From Actinomycetota bacterium (GTDB lineage: Bacteria; Actinomycetota; Thermoleophilia; Solirubrobacterales; Solirubrobacteraceae): 64,000 bases of DNA. Of the stretch, positions 1 to 7,838 are shown one piece after another; positions within the stretch are counted from its first letter, which is position 1; each line of letters starts with the position of its first letter. The notes beneath the pieces are model-generated. The model searched no databases, was not told the origin of the DNA, and saw nothing but the letters and a program-made list of their open reading frames with translations. The stretch spans positions 1-64,000 of the forward strand of contig WLNJ01000006.1 of the NCBI GenBank assembly GCA_009699865.1, in the 5' to 3' direction. The position numbers were made by a program, and so were the translations under genes.

Positions 1-330
1 GCAATGAGCATTGCCACACCAATGGTGTGGATGGAACGCAGGATTCACGGCGTCACTGAAGAGACCGCCAAGACAGACCTTGCGGCGCTCAAGGGCCTGC
101 TTGACCACGTTGACCTGCTGATCACTGAAGGCGTCATCGGTGGAGATTCCCCCAACGCCGCAGACCTTCAGATCCTCTCCTCAATCAAGCTGCTCGGAGC
201 AATCGGCGACTTTCATCAAGTTCTCCAGGGCCGTCCGAGCGTGGCGATCGCCGACCGTGTATTCCCTAAGTCTTCAGGCGATGTTCCCGCCGGCGTTCTG
301 CCGGCGGACGAACTCGCGCTGCTCTCCTAG
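1..330 (+). CDS. Glutathione S-transferase family protein, C-terminal part
   Basis: Only the last 109 codons are in the window; the frame is open from base 1, so the true start lies outside and the Met at position 4 is probably internal. The visible part resembles the all-helical C-terminal half of soluble GST-like proteins: a helix ending in LLDHVDLLI, then a GGDSPNAADLQI stretch that matches the N-capping box and hydrophobic staple region of GST C-domains. The tail contains RPSVAIADRVFP and a VPAGVLPADEL end. The thioredoxin-fold half that would bind the thiol is not visible, so substrate and activity cannot be judged. It converges on folK with a 6-bp gap. Confidence 0.65.
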   Translation, partial: AMSIATPMVWMERRIHGVTEETAKTDLAALKGLLDHVDLLITEGVIGGDSPNAADLQILSSIKLLGAIGDFHQVLQGRPSVAIADRVFPKSSGDVPAGVLPADELALLS

Positions 331-336
331 CTCCTC

Positions 337-849
337 TTAGAAGAGCGGCGGTCCGGCAACCCGGACGTCTTGGTTCTCCCTTGGGATTGCGAAGGCCTGA
401 GCGACGCTCTCCCCTTTGGCAGTAACCAGATCGGGGTCAAGCTCAAGCATCGGAGCCATCACAAAGCGTCGGCTCAACACCTCGCGGTGAGGGATGTCTA
501 GCCGCTCTGAGCTGAAGACAAGGTCGCCAAGGTGGAGGACATCTATGTCCAGTGGTCGCGGGCCGTGCCGTGGGCCATTGGGGTCCCGGCCAAGATCAAG
601 TTCGATCTGCTTGACAATGTCGAGCAGATCCTCAGGCTCAAGGGCCGTATTGACGGTCACGCAGGCGTTGAAGAAGTCAGGCTGGTCAAGGATCTCCCCA
701 ACTGGCTCGGTTTCCCAAACTGAGGATGAAGCCTCAACCTCAACACCGCGCTCCCTCAGAAGTCGGATGCCTTCCTCCATGTTCCCCCGACGGTCACCCA
801 TGTTGGAACCGAAGCCGAGGTAACCGACGCGGGTTGGCCTGTCGGTCAC
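337..849 (-). CDS. folK: 2-amino-4-hydroxy-6-hydroxymethyldihydropteridine diphosphokinase
   Basis: HPPK transfers pyrophosphate from ATP to 6-hydroxymethyl-7,8-dihydropterin, the step before dihydropteroate synthase in folate synthesis. The 170-aa protein is the usual size. It starts with the family opening GYLGFGSNMGDRRGN (residues 9-23) and holds the signature RHGPRPLDIDVL (about residues 95-106), which carries the catalytic Asp pair that binds Mg-ATP. The WETEPVG segment near residue 45 and the PHRE segment near residue 120 also fit. The start is GTG at 849, overlapping the folB stop as GTGA, so folP, folB and folK are translationally coupled. Confidence 0.95.
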   Translation of the reverse strand: MTDRPTRVGYLGFGSNMGDRRGNMEEGIRLLRERGVEVEASSSVWETEPVGEILDQPDFFNACVTVNTALEPEDLLDIVKQIELDLGRDPNGPRHGPRPLDIDVLHLGDLVFSSERLDIPHREVLSRRFVMAPMLELDPDLVTAKGESVAQAFAIPRENQDVRVAGPPLF

Positions 850-1217
850 TGTGCTTGGCGAACCAGTTCCACAGAGACGCCATCCATGGCGAGTGGAACC
901 GGTGGCTCCGGCTTTGTGGCACGGATCCAGATCAGGCTGATCGCAAACTCGGCGATCAGTGTGTCGGCAATCATCGAGATCAAGGCCTCAAGTGTCCGAT
1001 ACGACTTTGCGGTGGCAAGCTCAGCCACCCGCAGGCTGACTGCCCCGTAGTCGACGGTCTCAGCCACATCGTCGCTCTGGAGTGCCCCTACCGAAGGGGA
1101 TTCAATCCGAAGGTCAAGCACAAGTACTTGGCCAACCTCCTGCTCCGCATCGGACACCCCGTGGTGCGTGTAGACGGAGAGACCTGAGATCTCAATGGCA
1201 ACTTGGTCCCCGTTCAT
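846..1217 (-). CDS. folB: Dihydroneopterin aldolase
   Basis: DHNA cleaves 7,8-dihydroneopterin to the hydroxymethyl pterin used by FolK. The protein begins with the typical ISGLSVYTHHGVSD region, and the strands and helix around ETVDYGAVSLRV and RTLEALISMIADTL match the tunnel-fold family; the last strand has IRATKPEPP. I chose the Met at 1217 (123 aa) because it overlaps the folP stop as ATGA and places the conserved GL-x-HHGV motif at the usual distance from the N terminus. An in-frame Met seven codons upstream (1238) would give 130 aa. It sits between folP and folK in the same operon. Confidence 0.93.
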   Translation of the reverse strand: MNGDQVAIEISGLSVYTHHGVSDAEQEVGQVLVLDLRIESPSVGALQSDDVAETVDYGAVSLRVAELATAKSYRTLEALISMIADTLIAEFAISLIWIRATKPEPPVPLAMDGVSVELVRQAQ

Positions 1218-2065
1218 GTCGTCTGCTGCGATTCCCATGACTCGCCGAGCAAACTAGCAGCCGCGACCTCCAAAGCCTGAACGGATTGCGCAACATCATG
1301 CACCCGGAAGATCCTCGCTCCGCGCTCCAGAGCGATCACTATCGCCGCAAGGCTCCCCGGCAGGCGATCGCCGGTCTCTGCCCCAGACACCGTTCCGATA
1401 AACGCCTTGCGACTTGCGCCGACCAGCACGGGGTGCCCCAGCGCCACGATCTCATCAAGTCTGTTGAGCAGTTCTAGGTTGTGACCAGTGGTCTTCCCGA
1501 AGCCGATACCGGGGTCAAGCCAGACCTTGCCAGACTCAATCCCTGCAGCTACCAAACCCTCAACCTGAACTTGAAGGTAGTCGCGTATGTCGCTGACCAC
1601 ATCGCCGTAGGTGGGACTGGTCTGCATCGTGCGGGGCTCGCCCTGCATGTGCATCACACACACCTCGCAGCCCGCTGCGGCAACTACGCCCTTCATGTCC
1701 GGGTCCCCAGTCAGCCCAGTCACATCATTGACCATGTCAGCGCCGACCTCAAGCGCCCGTAAGGCCACTTGAGCCTTGGCAGTGTCAATCGAAATTCTTA
1801 TCCCCGCAGGCCGTGCGGCCACTAAGCCCTCGATTACGGGCAGAACACGCCGTAGCTCCTCAGCAGCATCAACTGGCTCAGCGCCTGGACGCGTTGATTC
1901 CCCACCAATGTCAAGGATCGCCGCTCCCTGCTCCGCAAGCTCTAGGCCGTGCGCTACTGCCTTCTCAGGGTCCAGCCACTGCCCACCATCCGAGAAGGAG
2001 TCGGGCGTGACGTTGACAATTCCCATTACCTCGAAGGCGCTCACACCGCCGATGCTACGGCTCAA
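1214..2065 (-). CDS. folP: Dihydropteroate synthase
   Basis: DHPS condenses 6-hydroxymethyl-dihydropterin pyrophosphate with p-aminobenzoate to dihydropteroate; it is the sulfonamide target. Both signatures are present: MGIVNVTPDSFSDGG (residues 14-28) and GGESTRPGAEPV (about residues 53-64). The TIM-barrel elements DPGIGFGKT and VGASRKAFIG follow in order. At 283 aa it has normal length. The only start that keeps a few residues before the first signature and fits the context is TTG at 2065, which overlaps the arfB stop as TTGA; a GTG at 2044 is an alternative. It is the second gene of the leftward arfB-folP-folB-folK group. Confidence 0.95.
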   Translation of the reverse strand: MSRSIGGVSAFEVMGIVNVTPDSFSDGGQWLDPEKAVAHGLELAEQGAAILDIGGESTRPGAEPVDAAEELRRVLPVIEGLVAARPAGIRISIDTAKAQVALRALEVGADMVNDVTGLTGDPDMKGVVAAAGCEVCVMHMQGEPRTMQTSPTYGDVVSDIRDYLQVQVEGLVAAGIESGKVWLDPGIGFGKTTGHNLELLNRLDEIVALGHPVLVGASRKAFIGTVSGAETGDRLPGSLAAIVIALERGARIFRVHDVAQSVQALEVAAASLLGESWESQQTT

Positions 2066-2487
2066 CCGTCAGGGTTGCCGCGAAGGCGCTTGGTCTCACC
2101 GCGCCGCTTCTTCGCAGTGATCCGCTTTTGGACCGAGGACCGCGATGGCTTTGTCTTACGCCGTGGAGCTGGTGGCGGGGCAAATGCCTTGGTGAGCGTC
2201 TCAACCAGGCGCTTCTCAGCCGCTTGACGGTTCTGCCTCTGGGAGCGGTGCTCTGAGGCCACAACCGTGAGCGTGCCGTCAACTAGCTTGCTACCAAGCC
2301 GCTGGATTGCCCTGTCGCGGAAGTGCTGACTAACCGATTGGGAGTGAACAAGATCGAACGTCAGCTCAACGCGAGAATCAGTGGTATTGACGCCTTGCCC
2401 GCCTGGACCCGAAGACCGCGAGAACCGAACGGAGAGTTCAGAGCGTGGGATTGACACCCACCCGTTGATTCTGATCGGCTCAGACAT
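2062..2487 (-). CDS. arfB: Alternative ribosome-rescue factor ArfB (YaeJ/ICT1 type)
   Basis: The 141-aa protein is a release-factor-like peptidyl-tRNA hydrolase without codon-recognition domains. The GGQ loop is embedded in SRSSGPGGQGVNTTDSRVE (residues 24-42), which catalyses ester hydrolysis in the ribosomal peptidyl-transferase centre. The C terminus is a Lys/Arg-rich tail (SSVQKRITAKKRRGETKRL), which in ArfB inserts into the empty mRNA channel of stalled ribosomes. It is separated by 32 bp from the ftsH stop and coupled to folP. There is no functional link between ribosome rescue and folate; the grouping seems to be one of convenience. Confidence 0.9.
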   Translation of the reverse strand: MSEPIRINGWVSIPRSELSVRFSRSSGPGGQGVNTTDSRVELTFDLVHSQSVSQHFRDRAIQRLGSKLVDGTLTVVASEHRSQRQNRQAAEKRLVETLTKAFAPPPAPRRKTKPSRSSVQKRITAKKRRGETKRLRGNPDG

Positions 2488-2519
2488 GAGAGAGCCGACT
2501 GGTGTGACTCATCCTGCCC

Positions 2520-4490
2520 TCAGACTGATGGAGGAGTCTCGTCAGGTCCGCGCATCTCAGTTGGTCCACCGGCGAGACCAGGCCGAGGGAACGGTGCGGT
2601 CCCGGGTGGGCGCTCAGGCTCAACGGCAGGAACACCCGGGGCCTCCGGAGGCTCTGTCTCTGCTGGCTCTGGTTCATCGTGGAAGACCTCGCTTGAAGGC
2701 TTGCCTTGCATGAGTGCCTCAAACTGCTCGCGCTCGATCGTCTCGCGCTCAAGCAGAATCAGGGAGATGCGCTCAAGGTCTTCCTTGCGGCCGCTCAAGA
2801 TGTCACGGGCGCGCTGGTGTGCGCTCTCGACAATGCGGTGGATCTCATCGTCGATCTCACGTGCGATCTCGTCGGAGTAGTCGGCCTGGGCGCTGAACTC
2901 GCGTCCAAGGAAAGGCTGTGACTGGTCGTGCCCAAATACCCGGGGGCCGAGCTTCTCGCTCATGCCAAAACGCATCACCATCTGCTTGGCAGTGCTTGTC
3001 ACCTTCTCAAGGTCGTTACTGGCGCCAGTGGTGATCTCGTCAAAGACGATTTCCTCTGCTGCACGACCACCGAGTGTCATCGCCATCGTGTCCAGAAGCT
3101 CGGCGCGGGTGGTGAGGAACTTGTCCTCGGTTGGCATCGAGATTGTGTAGCCGAGCGCCTGGCCGCGGCTAATAACCGAAATCTTGTGCACTGGATCAGC
3201 ATGCTCTAGGTCGTGGCCGACAATCGCATGGCCCATCTCGTGGTAGGCGGTTATCAGCCTCTCCTTCTCTCCCATCACCCGTGTCTTCTTCTCCGGGCCA
3301 GCAATCACTCGCATGATTCCTTCCTCGAGCTCAACCTGTGTGATCTCACGCTTGCCTGTCCGTGCGGCGAGAAGAGCGGCCTCATTTACGAGGTTTGCCA
3401 GATCGGCACCGGTGAAACCTGGTGTCTGCCCTGCGAGCACATCGACATCGATCTCGCGGGCTAGAGGCTTGCCACGCGTGTGAACTTCAAGGATTTTGGC
3501 GCGGCCCTTGCGATCTGGCCGGTCAACAACAATTTGACGATCGAAGCGACCCGGGCGCAGGAGCGCTGGGTCAAGAATGTCTGGGCGGTTTGTGGCTGCA
3601 ATCAGGATCACGTTGTCCTTCATCTCAAAGCCGTCCATCTCGACCAGAAGCTGGTTCAGCGTCTGCTCACGCTCATCGTGCCCGCCACCCATGCCTGCTC
3701 CGCGGTGACGACCGACGGCGTCGATCTCGTCCATGAAGATGATGCAGGGGTTGTGCTGCTTGGCCTGCTCGAAGAGATCCCTCACCCGGCTGGCGCCGAC
3801 ACCGACAAACATCTCAACAAAGTCAGAGCCTGAGATTGAGAAGAACGGAACCCCAGCCTCTCCGGCTACCGCACGAGCAAGGAGGGTCTTGCCAGTGCCG
3901 GGAGGGCCGTAGAGCAGCACTCCCTTGGGAATCCGTGCGCCAAGCGCTTGAAACTTCTTCGGGTTCTCCAAGAACTCCTTGATCTCATGAAGTTCCTCGA
4001 CTGCCTCATCAACGCCTGCTACATCACGGAATGTGATCTTCGGGGCATCTAGGCTCATCCGCTTGGCCTTGGACTTGCCAAATGACATGACCTTCGAACC
4101 GCCCCCCTGAACCTGGTTCATCAGGAAGATCCAGAACCCGATGAAGATCACGAAAGGCAGGACGTAGGTAAGCAGCGAGATCCAGCCGTTGGTCTTGCGG
4201 CCTTGGACGTCGAATGAGACCTTGGCGTTCTGGAGTTGGGTCTGAAGTTGCGGGTCAGCAGGGTTCCAACCTGTCTCGTGAGTCTTACCGTCAGTGAGTT
4301 TGACCGTGACCGTGCTGTCCTTGGTCTTGAGGTCCGCGCTCTTAACCTTGCCGCCTTGGATGTCGGTCTGAAGATTGGAGTACGTGTACTTAGGGGCCTT
4401 CGTCCCTGGGCTGATCAGCTTCTGGGCAAAGAACGCGAGAATGACGACCACGAGGATCGGAAACGCTGCTCCTTTGAAAAAACGGCTCAT
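2520..4490 (-). CDS. ftsH: ATP-dependent zinc metalloprotease FtsH
   Basis: Membrane-anchored AAA+ protease that degrades misfolded membrane proteins and regulatory substrates. From the chosen Met at 4490 (MSRFFKG, the usual FtsH opening) it has 656 aa: a TM helix near residues 7-25, an extracytoplasmic domain, a second TM near 105-125, Walker A GPPGTGKT near 194, Walker B IIFMDEID, the second region of homology [18 protein letters not shown], and a zinc site [11 protein letters not shown] near 416, which obeys HExxH although Met replaces the common Ala. The tail after about residue 600 is acidic and Pro-rich. A Met nine codons upstream (4517) is possible but less typical. Confidence 0.97.
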   Translation of the reverse strand: MSRFFKGAAFPILVVVILAFFAQKLISPGTKAPKYTYSNLQTDIQGGKVKSADLKTKDSTVTVKLTDGKTHETGWNPADPQLQTQLQNAKVSFDVQGRKTNGWISLLTYVLPFVIFIGFWIFLMNQVQGGGSKVMSFGKSKAKRMSLDAPKITFRDVAGVDEAVEELHEIKEFLENPKKFQALGARIPKGVLLYGPPGTGKTLLARAVAGEAGVPFFSISGSDFVEMFVGVGASRVRDLFEQAKQHNPCIIFMDEIDAVGRHRGAGMGGGHDEREQTLNQLLVEMDGFEMKDNVILIAATNRPDILDPALLRPGRFDRQIVVDRPDRKGRAKILEVHTRGKPLAREIDVDVLAGQTPGFTGADLANLVNEAALLAARTGKREITQVELEEGIMRVIAGPEKKTRVMGEKERLITAYHEMGHAIVGHDLEHADPVHKISVISRGQALGYTISMPTEDKFLTTRAELLDTMAMTLGGRAAEEIVFDEITTGASNDLEKVTSTAKQMVMRFGMSEKLGPRVFGHDQSQPFLGREFSAQADYSDEIAREIDDEIHRIVESAHQRARDILSGRKEDLERISLILLERETIEREQFEALMQGKPSSEVFHDEPEPAETEPPEAPGVPAVEPERPPGTAPFPRPGLAGGPTEMRGPDETPPSV

Positions 4491-4587
4491 TCTGTTGATT
4501 TTCCCCTCAGGCCTCACCGGATGTCGGCGAATCGGCTGATAGTCGCCAGAGTAGCAGCGGAAAGCGCTTCTGGCTGCCTCTCATGCG

Positions 4588-4606
4588 TGCCGGGTTCTGC
4601 CCGGCA
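4588..4606 (-). terminator. GC-rich hairpin downstream of hpt
   Basis: A perfect 7-bp stem TGCCGGG/CCCGGCA with a 5-nt loop lies 10 nt after the hpt stop codon, in the 126-bp gap before ftsH. There is no run of U after it, so if it ends transcription it is of the T-tract-poor kind common in actinobacteria. It separates the tilS-hpt unit from ftsH. Confidence 0.4.
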
Positions 4607-4616
4607 GCAGCGTGAA

Positions 4617-5162
4617 TCAGGTGGCTTTCGGCTCGAGTGCCGCGACATAGGGCAGATTGCGGTGGCGTTCCTGATGGTCTAGGCCGAAACCAATAACAAA
4701 CCGGTCGGGAATCTCAAAGCCCACATACTTAACATCCGCCGCCTCAGGCCTGCGGATCGGCTTGGAGAGCAAGGTGCAGACCTCAAGGCTCTTTGGACTC
4801 CGGGCCCGCAGGTTCCGGATCAGATACTGGAGTGTCAAGCCCGAGTCGACGATGTCTTCGATGATCAAGACGTCGCGCCCTTCAAGCGGAGCGTCAAGGT
4901 CCTTGATGATCCTGACAACGCCAGAGGACTGCGTTGCCGACCCATATGAGGAGACGGCCATGAAGTCAACCTCACAAGGAACCTCAATTGCGCGCATCAA
5001 GTCAGCGATGAAGAAGAGGGCGCCCTTGAGGACCCCGATCAACAGCAGACCCTGATCTAGGTCGGCGTAGTCGCGGCTGATCTCAGCCGCCAGCTCCTTG
5101 ACACGATTATTGAGTTCGTCCGGTTGGACGAGGATCTCGCCGATCTGCTCTGGGTTGGACAT
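4617..5162 (-). CDS. hpt: Hypoxanthine phosphoribosyltransferase
   Basis: Purine salvage enzyme that makes IMP (and usually GMP) from hypoxanthine or guanine and PRPP. The PRPP-binding loop is VLIIEDIVDSGLTLQYL (13-residue type I PRTase motif), preceded by the LLIGVLKGALFF segment that holds the family's cis peptide, and followed by KYVGFEIPDRFVIGFGLD. The start is the Met at 5162 (MSNPEQIGEIL, 181 aa), 10 nt after the tilS stop; the open frame continues 37 codons further but would overlap tilS. The tilS-hpt-ftsH order is a well-known bacterial arrangement and supports all three calls. Confidence 0.95.
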   Translation of the reverse strand: MSNPEQIGEILVQPDELNNRVKELAAEISRDYADLDQGLLLIGVLKGALFFIADLMRAIEVPCEVDFMAVSSYGSATQSSGVVRIIKDLDAPLEGRDVLIIEDIVDSGLTLQYLIRNLRARSPKSLEVCTLLSKPIRRPEAADVKYVGFEIPDRFVIGFGLDHQERHRNLPYVAALEPKAT

Positions 5163-5172
5163 GGGCGGCAGC

Positions 5173-6138
5173 CTAACTGCCAAGGGGGGCGCGAGGGATG
5201 AACCGGAGGACTCCGCGCTCAACGACTGCCCTAACGCCACCTGGAACATCAAGCATTGCGACTCCCTGATCACTCAACTTGGCAATGTCATCTGCCCTGC
5301 GGGCCACGCCCGGGGCAAGCCGGCCGGCAGCTTCGTCAGCTAGGCGCTGGACTGTCAGCCGCCGGAGCGCTGGTGGCTGCTCGCGCAGCCTTGCCAGTGG
5401 AATTGATCTGTTGGGCGCGGTTCCATCGATGAGACCGTCTACTAGCTCATCAAGGACAGCCGCTTCGTCTCTAAGGATCTCGGCGGTTGCGACAACGTTG
5501 GCCTCGGCGGCCGGGTGAATCTCCTTGAGCGCCCCGACCAGTCCCGCTCGGACTCGGTTGCGCGCAAACGCGGGACTTGAGTTAGATGGGTCGTCAGCGG
5601 TGATGAACCCGCGCGAAAGGCAGTACTCGACCGTCGACGCGCGTTCCACCCCGAGCAAGGGCCTAACCAGTTTGCCTGAGCGTGGCGTCATTCCCAGTAG
5701 TGCTCGGCGACCAGGAGCGGCAGCCAGGCGGTAGAGCACCGTCTCAGCCTGGTCACTGGCTGTATGCCCTGCGGCAATGGTCGCCCCGAGCTCAGTTGCC
5801 ATCTCAGCGGCAATCGCATATCTGTTCTCGCGGGCCCAACCTTGAATGTTGCCCCGCGCCGAGTTGGCGTCCAGAGTCCGAACCTCAAGCTCAACTCCAA
5901 TCACTGCACAGACTTCCACGCAGATCGCAGTGTCAGCTTCCCCGGGCCGAAGACCATGGTCGATGTGAAGTGCCGTCACCGACCTGGCCCCCGCCAACCG
6001 TGCGGCTACATCCGTTAGGCAAACCGAGTCAGGTCCACCGGACAGGAGCACGACAACTGGGCCACCCGGGGGGAGTAGACCGCTACCCCTGGCCGCCTCA
6101 ACAACTCCGTGGCCACCTTCAGCCACGGCTGACCTCAC
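5173..6138 (-). CDS. tilS: tRNA(Ile)-lysidine synthase
   Basis: TilS modifies C34 of the AUA-reading tRNA-Ile to lysidine, which changes both its decoding and its charging identity. The PP-loop ATP pyrophosphatase motif LLSGGPDSVCL lies at residues 32-42, followed by HIDHGLR and, later, AAGHTASDQAETVLYRL, all diagnostic of TilS. With 321 aa it is of the shorter, actinobacterial type with a reduced C-terminal region. It starts with GTG at 6138, overlapping the stop of the preceding coiled-coil gene as GTGA. Its neighbours hpt and ftsH are the usual companions of tilS. Confidence 0.95.
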   Translation of the reverse strand: MRSAVAEGGHGVVEAARGSGLLPPGGPVVVLLSGGPDSVCLTDVAARLAGARSVTALHIDHGLRPGEADTAICVEVCAVIGVELEVRTLDANSARGNIQGWARENRYAIAAEMATELGATIAAGHTASDQAETVLYRLAAAPGRRALLGMTPRSGKLVRPLLGVERASTVEYCLSRGFITADDPSNSSPAFARNRVRAGLVGALKEIHPAAEANVVATAEILRDEAAVLDELVDGLIDGTAPNRSIPLARLREQPPALRRLTVQRLADEAAGRLAPGVARRADDIAKLSDQGVAMLDVPGGVRAVVERGVLRFIPRAPLGS

Positions 6139-6458
6139 TTCCCGCTCTTGCGGGGGGCGGCCTTTGACTTCTTGACGGCAGGCTTGGAAGCGGCCTTGGT
6201 GGCCGGCTTCTCCAAGGCAGTTAGCCGCTTCTCAATGTCGGAGAGACGTTCTTCAACTTCACGCACATCCTCCCGGGAGGCAACGCGGAGGTCATCAAGT
6301 GTGTCCCTCAGCTTGCCGGCTACTTGCGAGACCTCTTCTACAAGGTCCTGCGCGCGTTCGCGGGAGGCGCTCGCCTGACCAACAGTCGCTTGGACTGTTC
6401 GGTCAACTGCGGTGCGCAATGCATCTGCTGCTTCACGTGAGTTTTGTGGTCGTGCCAT
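6135..6458 (-). CDS. Small coiled-coil protein with Lys/Ala/Pro-rich tail
   Basis: I do not recognise a named family with certainty. From the Met at 6458 (MARPQNS) the product has 107 aa: a helical region of heptad character (about residues 8-80, with LVEEVSQVAGKL and VREVEERLSDIEKRLTALE) and a basic low-complexity tail (KAASKPAVKKSKAAPRKSGK). Coiled coils with such histone-H1-like tails occur in phasin-like granule proteins and in nucleoid-associated proteins; neither role can be assigned here. It is coupled to tilS by GTGA and has a similar gene at 7188-7628, on the other side of the phosphorylase-like gene. Confidence 0.6.
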   Translation of the reverse strand: MARPQNSREAADALRTAVDRTVQATVGQASASRERAQDLVEEVSQVAGKLRDTLDDLRVASREDVREVEERLSDIEKRLTALEKPATKAASKPAVKKSKAAPRKSGK

Positions 6459-6488
6459 AGGCGACAAGCGTACCCCTATCCTCGCCGT

Positions 6489-7178
6489 GTGGCCATTTTG
6501 CCTAGAATTCTCCGTCCGACCGCTCCGCCTTGCGAGCAGGCCATCCTCGTCGGCGATCCCGGAAGGGCCCTTCTCCTAGCCCAACAGCTACTTGTGGCGC
6601 CCGCCCCAATGTTCAACCACCACAGGGGCCTTTGGGGCTACAGCGGGCCCACGGCGTCAGGGAACGGAGATCTACTGATCCAGGGCACCGGGATGGGCGG
6701 TCCGAGCTTGGCCGCGGTCGTAACAGACCTGATCGAACTCGGCGTCAAATCATTCGTCCGGGTTGGCACGGCTGCTGCCGCGACCTCGTCCTGCCCCGCT
6801 CCAGGCGGAATCTTGATTGCCCGCGATGCTGTCGCTTCAGATGGCACCAGCAGATCCCTCACTGCTGGGGTACACGTCGTGGCTGCTGATCCGGGCCTTG
6901 TGGCGAGCGCCGTGGCTGACCTCAGCGACAGCGCGGCATTGGGGCGCGTCCTCTCATGCGACTTGCCGCAAACACCCCCAAGTTGGGCTGACGAACACGC
7001 CAGTGACGCGATCGACATGTCCACAGCCGCTCTCTACGCGCTCTGCGAGAGCGAGGGCATCCCCGCAGTCTCACTGCTGGTAATCACCGGCGGCGAGACG
7101 AACCCTCTGGCCGAGAATGACCTCAACGAGGCGGTCTGTGTCGCGGGGAGCACCGCGACACGCCTCCTCCAACCCTGA
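6489..7178 (+). CDS. Nucleoside phosphorylase family protein (uridine/purine type)
   Basis: Members of the PNP/UDP phosphorylase family split nucleosides with phosphate; some relatives are hydrolases. The N-terminal AILVGDPGRALLLAQQLL matches the phosphate-binding GDPxR opening of uridine phosphorylase-like proteins, followed by the central LLIQGTGMGGPSLAAVVTDLIELGVKSFVRVGTAAA block, and DAIDMSTAALYALCESEGIP corresponds to the region where the family has its ribose-binding Met-Glu. Here that position reads DMSTAAL rather than EMEAAAL, so catalysis or specificity may differ. The start is taken at GTG 6489 (229 aa); starts further upstream would overlap the divergent gene ending its 5' side at 6458. 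Confidence 0.75.
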   Translation: MAILPRILRPTAPPCEQAILVGDPGRALLLAQQLLVAPAPMFNHHRGLWGYSGPTASGNGDLLIQGTGMGGPSLAAVVTDLIELGVKSFVRVGTAAAATSSCPAPGGILIARDAVASDGTSRSLTAGVHVVAADPGLVASAVADLSDSAALGRVLSCDLPQTPPSWADEHASDAIDMSTAALYALCESEGIPAVSLLVITGGETNPLAENDLNEAVCVAGSTATRLLQP

Positions 7179-7187
7179 GGGACCTAC

Positions 7188-7628
7188 TCAGCGCTTCTTC
7201 GCAGCAGGCTTTGCCTTAGCGGCCGGCTTCTTGGCAGCTGTCTTCGGCTTAGTAGCAACCGCCTTTGTTGGCTGAAGGCCAGCAACAGCACCTTCGATCG
7301 ACGCGAGGCGATCCTCTATGCCCCCAAGGCCGTCAGTGCCCAGCAGCGACTCAAGGCGATCAAGGGCATCCTCAACCCCTTCCAAACGCTGTCCCACCGA
7401 GCGAACTCGGCGCGTCAGCCGGGAGAGATCTGCCGCCGAGGGCAAGTTCAGCGCCCCCATGGCTGCCTCCTGCGCCTGACTAGCCCTTTCACGGGCTTCA
7501 AAGGCTCTGCCTAGAGCGCCAGTGAAAACAGGGTTTTCGAGCAGGTCGCCTACGACCTTCCCAATTGCTTCCTCGCCGGAGCGCTGAATCCGCTCCCGAA
7601 TGCCTTCGTCAGTCGTCTCTTCGCTCAT
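7188..7628 (-). CDS. Coiled-coil protein with AKP-rich tail (phasin-like architecture)
   Basis: A 146-aa protein from the Met at 7628 (MSEETTDEGIRERI). The first 60 residues are helical with a GEEAIGKVVGDLLENPVF segment, the middle (VRSVGQRLEGVEDALDRLESLL) is a likely coiled coil, and the end is a repetitive basic tail (TKPKTAAKKPAAKAKPAAKK). The architecture is the same as that of the gene at 6135-6458, and the two look like paralogues in layout although not in detailed sequence. Possible roles are polyester-granule coating or DNA binding; no catalytic motif is present. It converges on the phosphorylase-like gene with a 9-bp gap. Confidence 0.6.
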   Translation of the reverse strand: MSEETTDEGIRERIQRSGEEAIGKVVGDLLENPVFTGALGRAFEARERASQAQEAAMGALNLPSAADLSRLTRRVRSVGQRLEGVEDALDRLESLLGTDGLGGIEDRLASIEGAVAGLQPTKAVATKPKTAAKKPAAKAKPAAKKR

Positions 7629-7796
7629 CTTTGATCTGGCTCCCACTCGATTTGTTCTGGCGCCCCGATTCGGGCACACCCGACGATAGCTCAGCCACGG
7701 GCAAGCCCGCTGCCGTGACCGAGGTTGTTAACGCCATGTTTCTTCCCGTCCCAACTGACGGCCTAAGCACTTCGGACTTGGTACCTTGCTCTATGT

Positions 7797-7819
7797 GGAC
7801 AATCCGACAGGGGTTGTCC
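7797..7819. promoter_or_regulatory. Inverted repeat just upstream of the cell-wall protein gene
   Basis: GGACAA and TTGTCC are separated by 11 nt, immediately before the purine-rich ribosome-binding stretch (about 7820-7827) of the gene starting at 7839. It could be an operator half-site pair or a leader hairpin; the arms are short, so this is tentative. I looked for a c-di-AMP riboswitch, which often precedes such genes in actinobacteria, and did not see its conserved elements. Confidence 0.25.
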
Positions 7820-7838
7820 GGGAGAAGTTGCACACCAA

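Noticed and set aside
7629-7838. Possible c-di-AMP (ydaO-type) riboswitch before the exported wall protein
   Set aside because: The conserved ydaO sequence blocks were not found; only a short inverted repeat is present.
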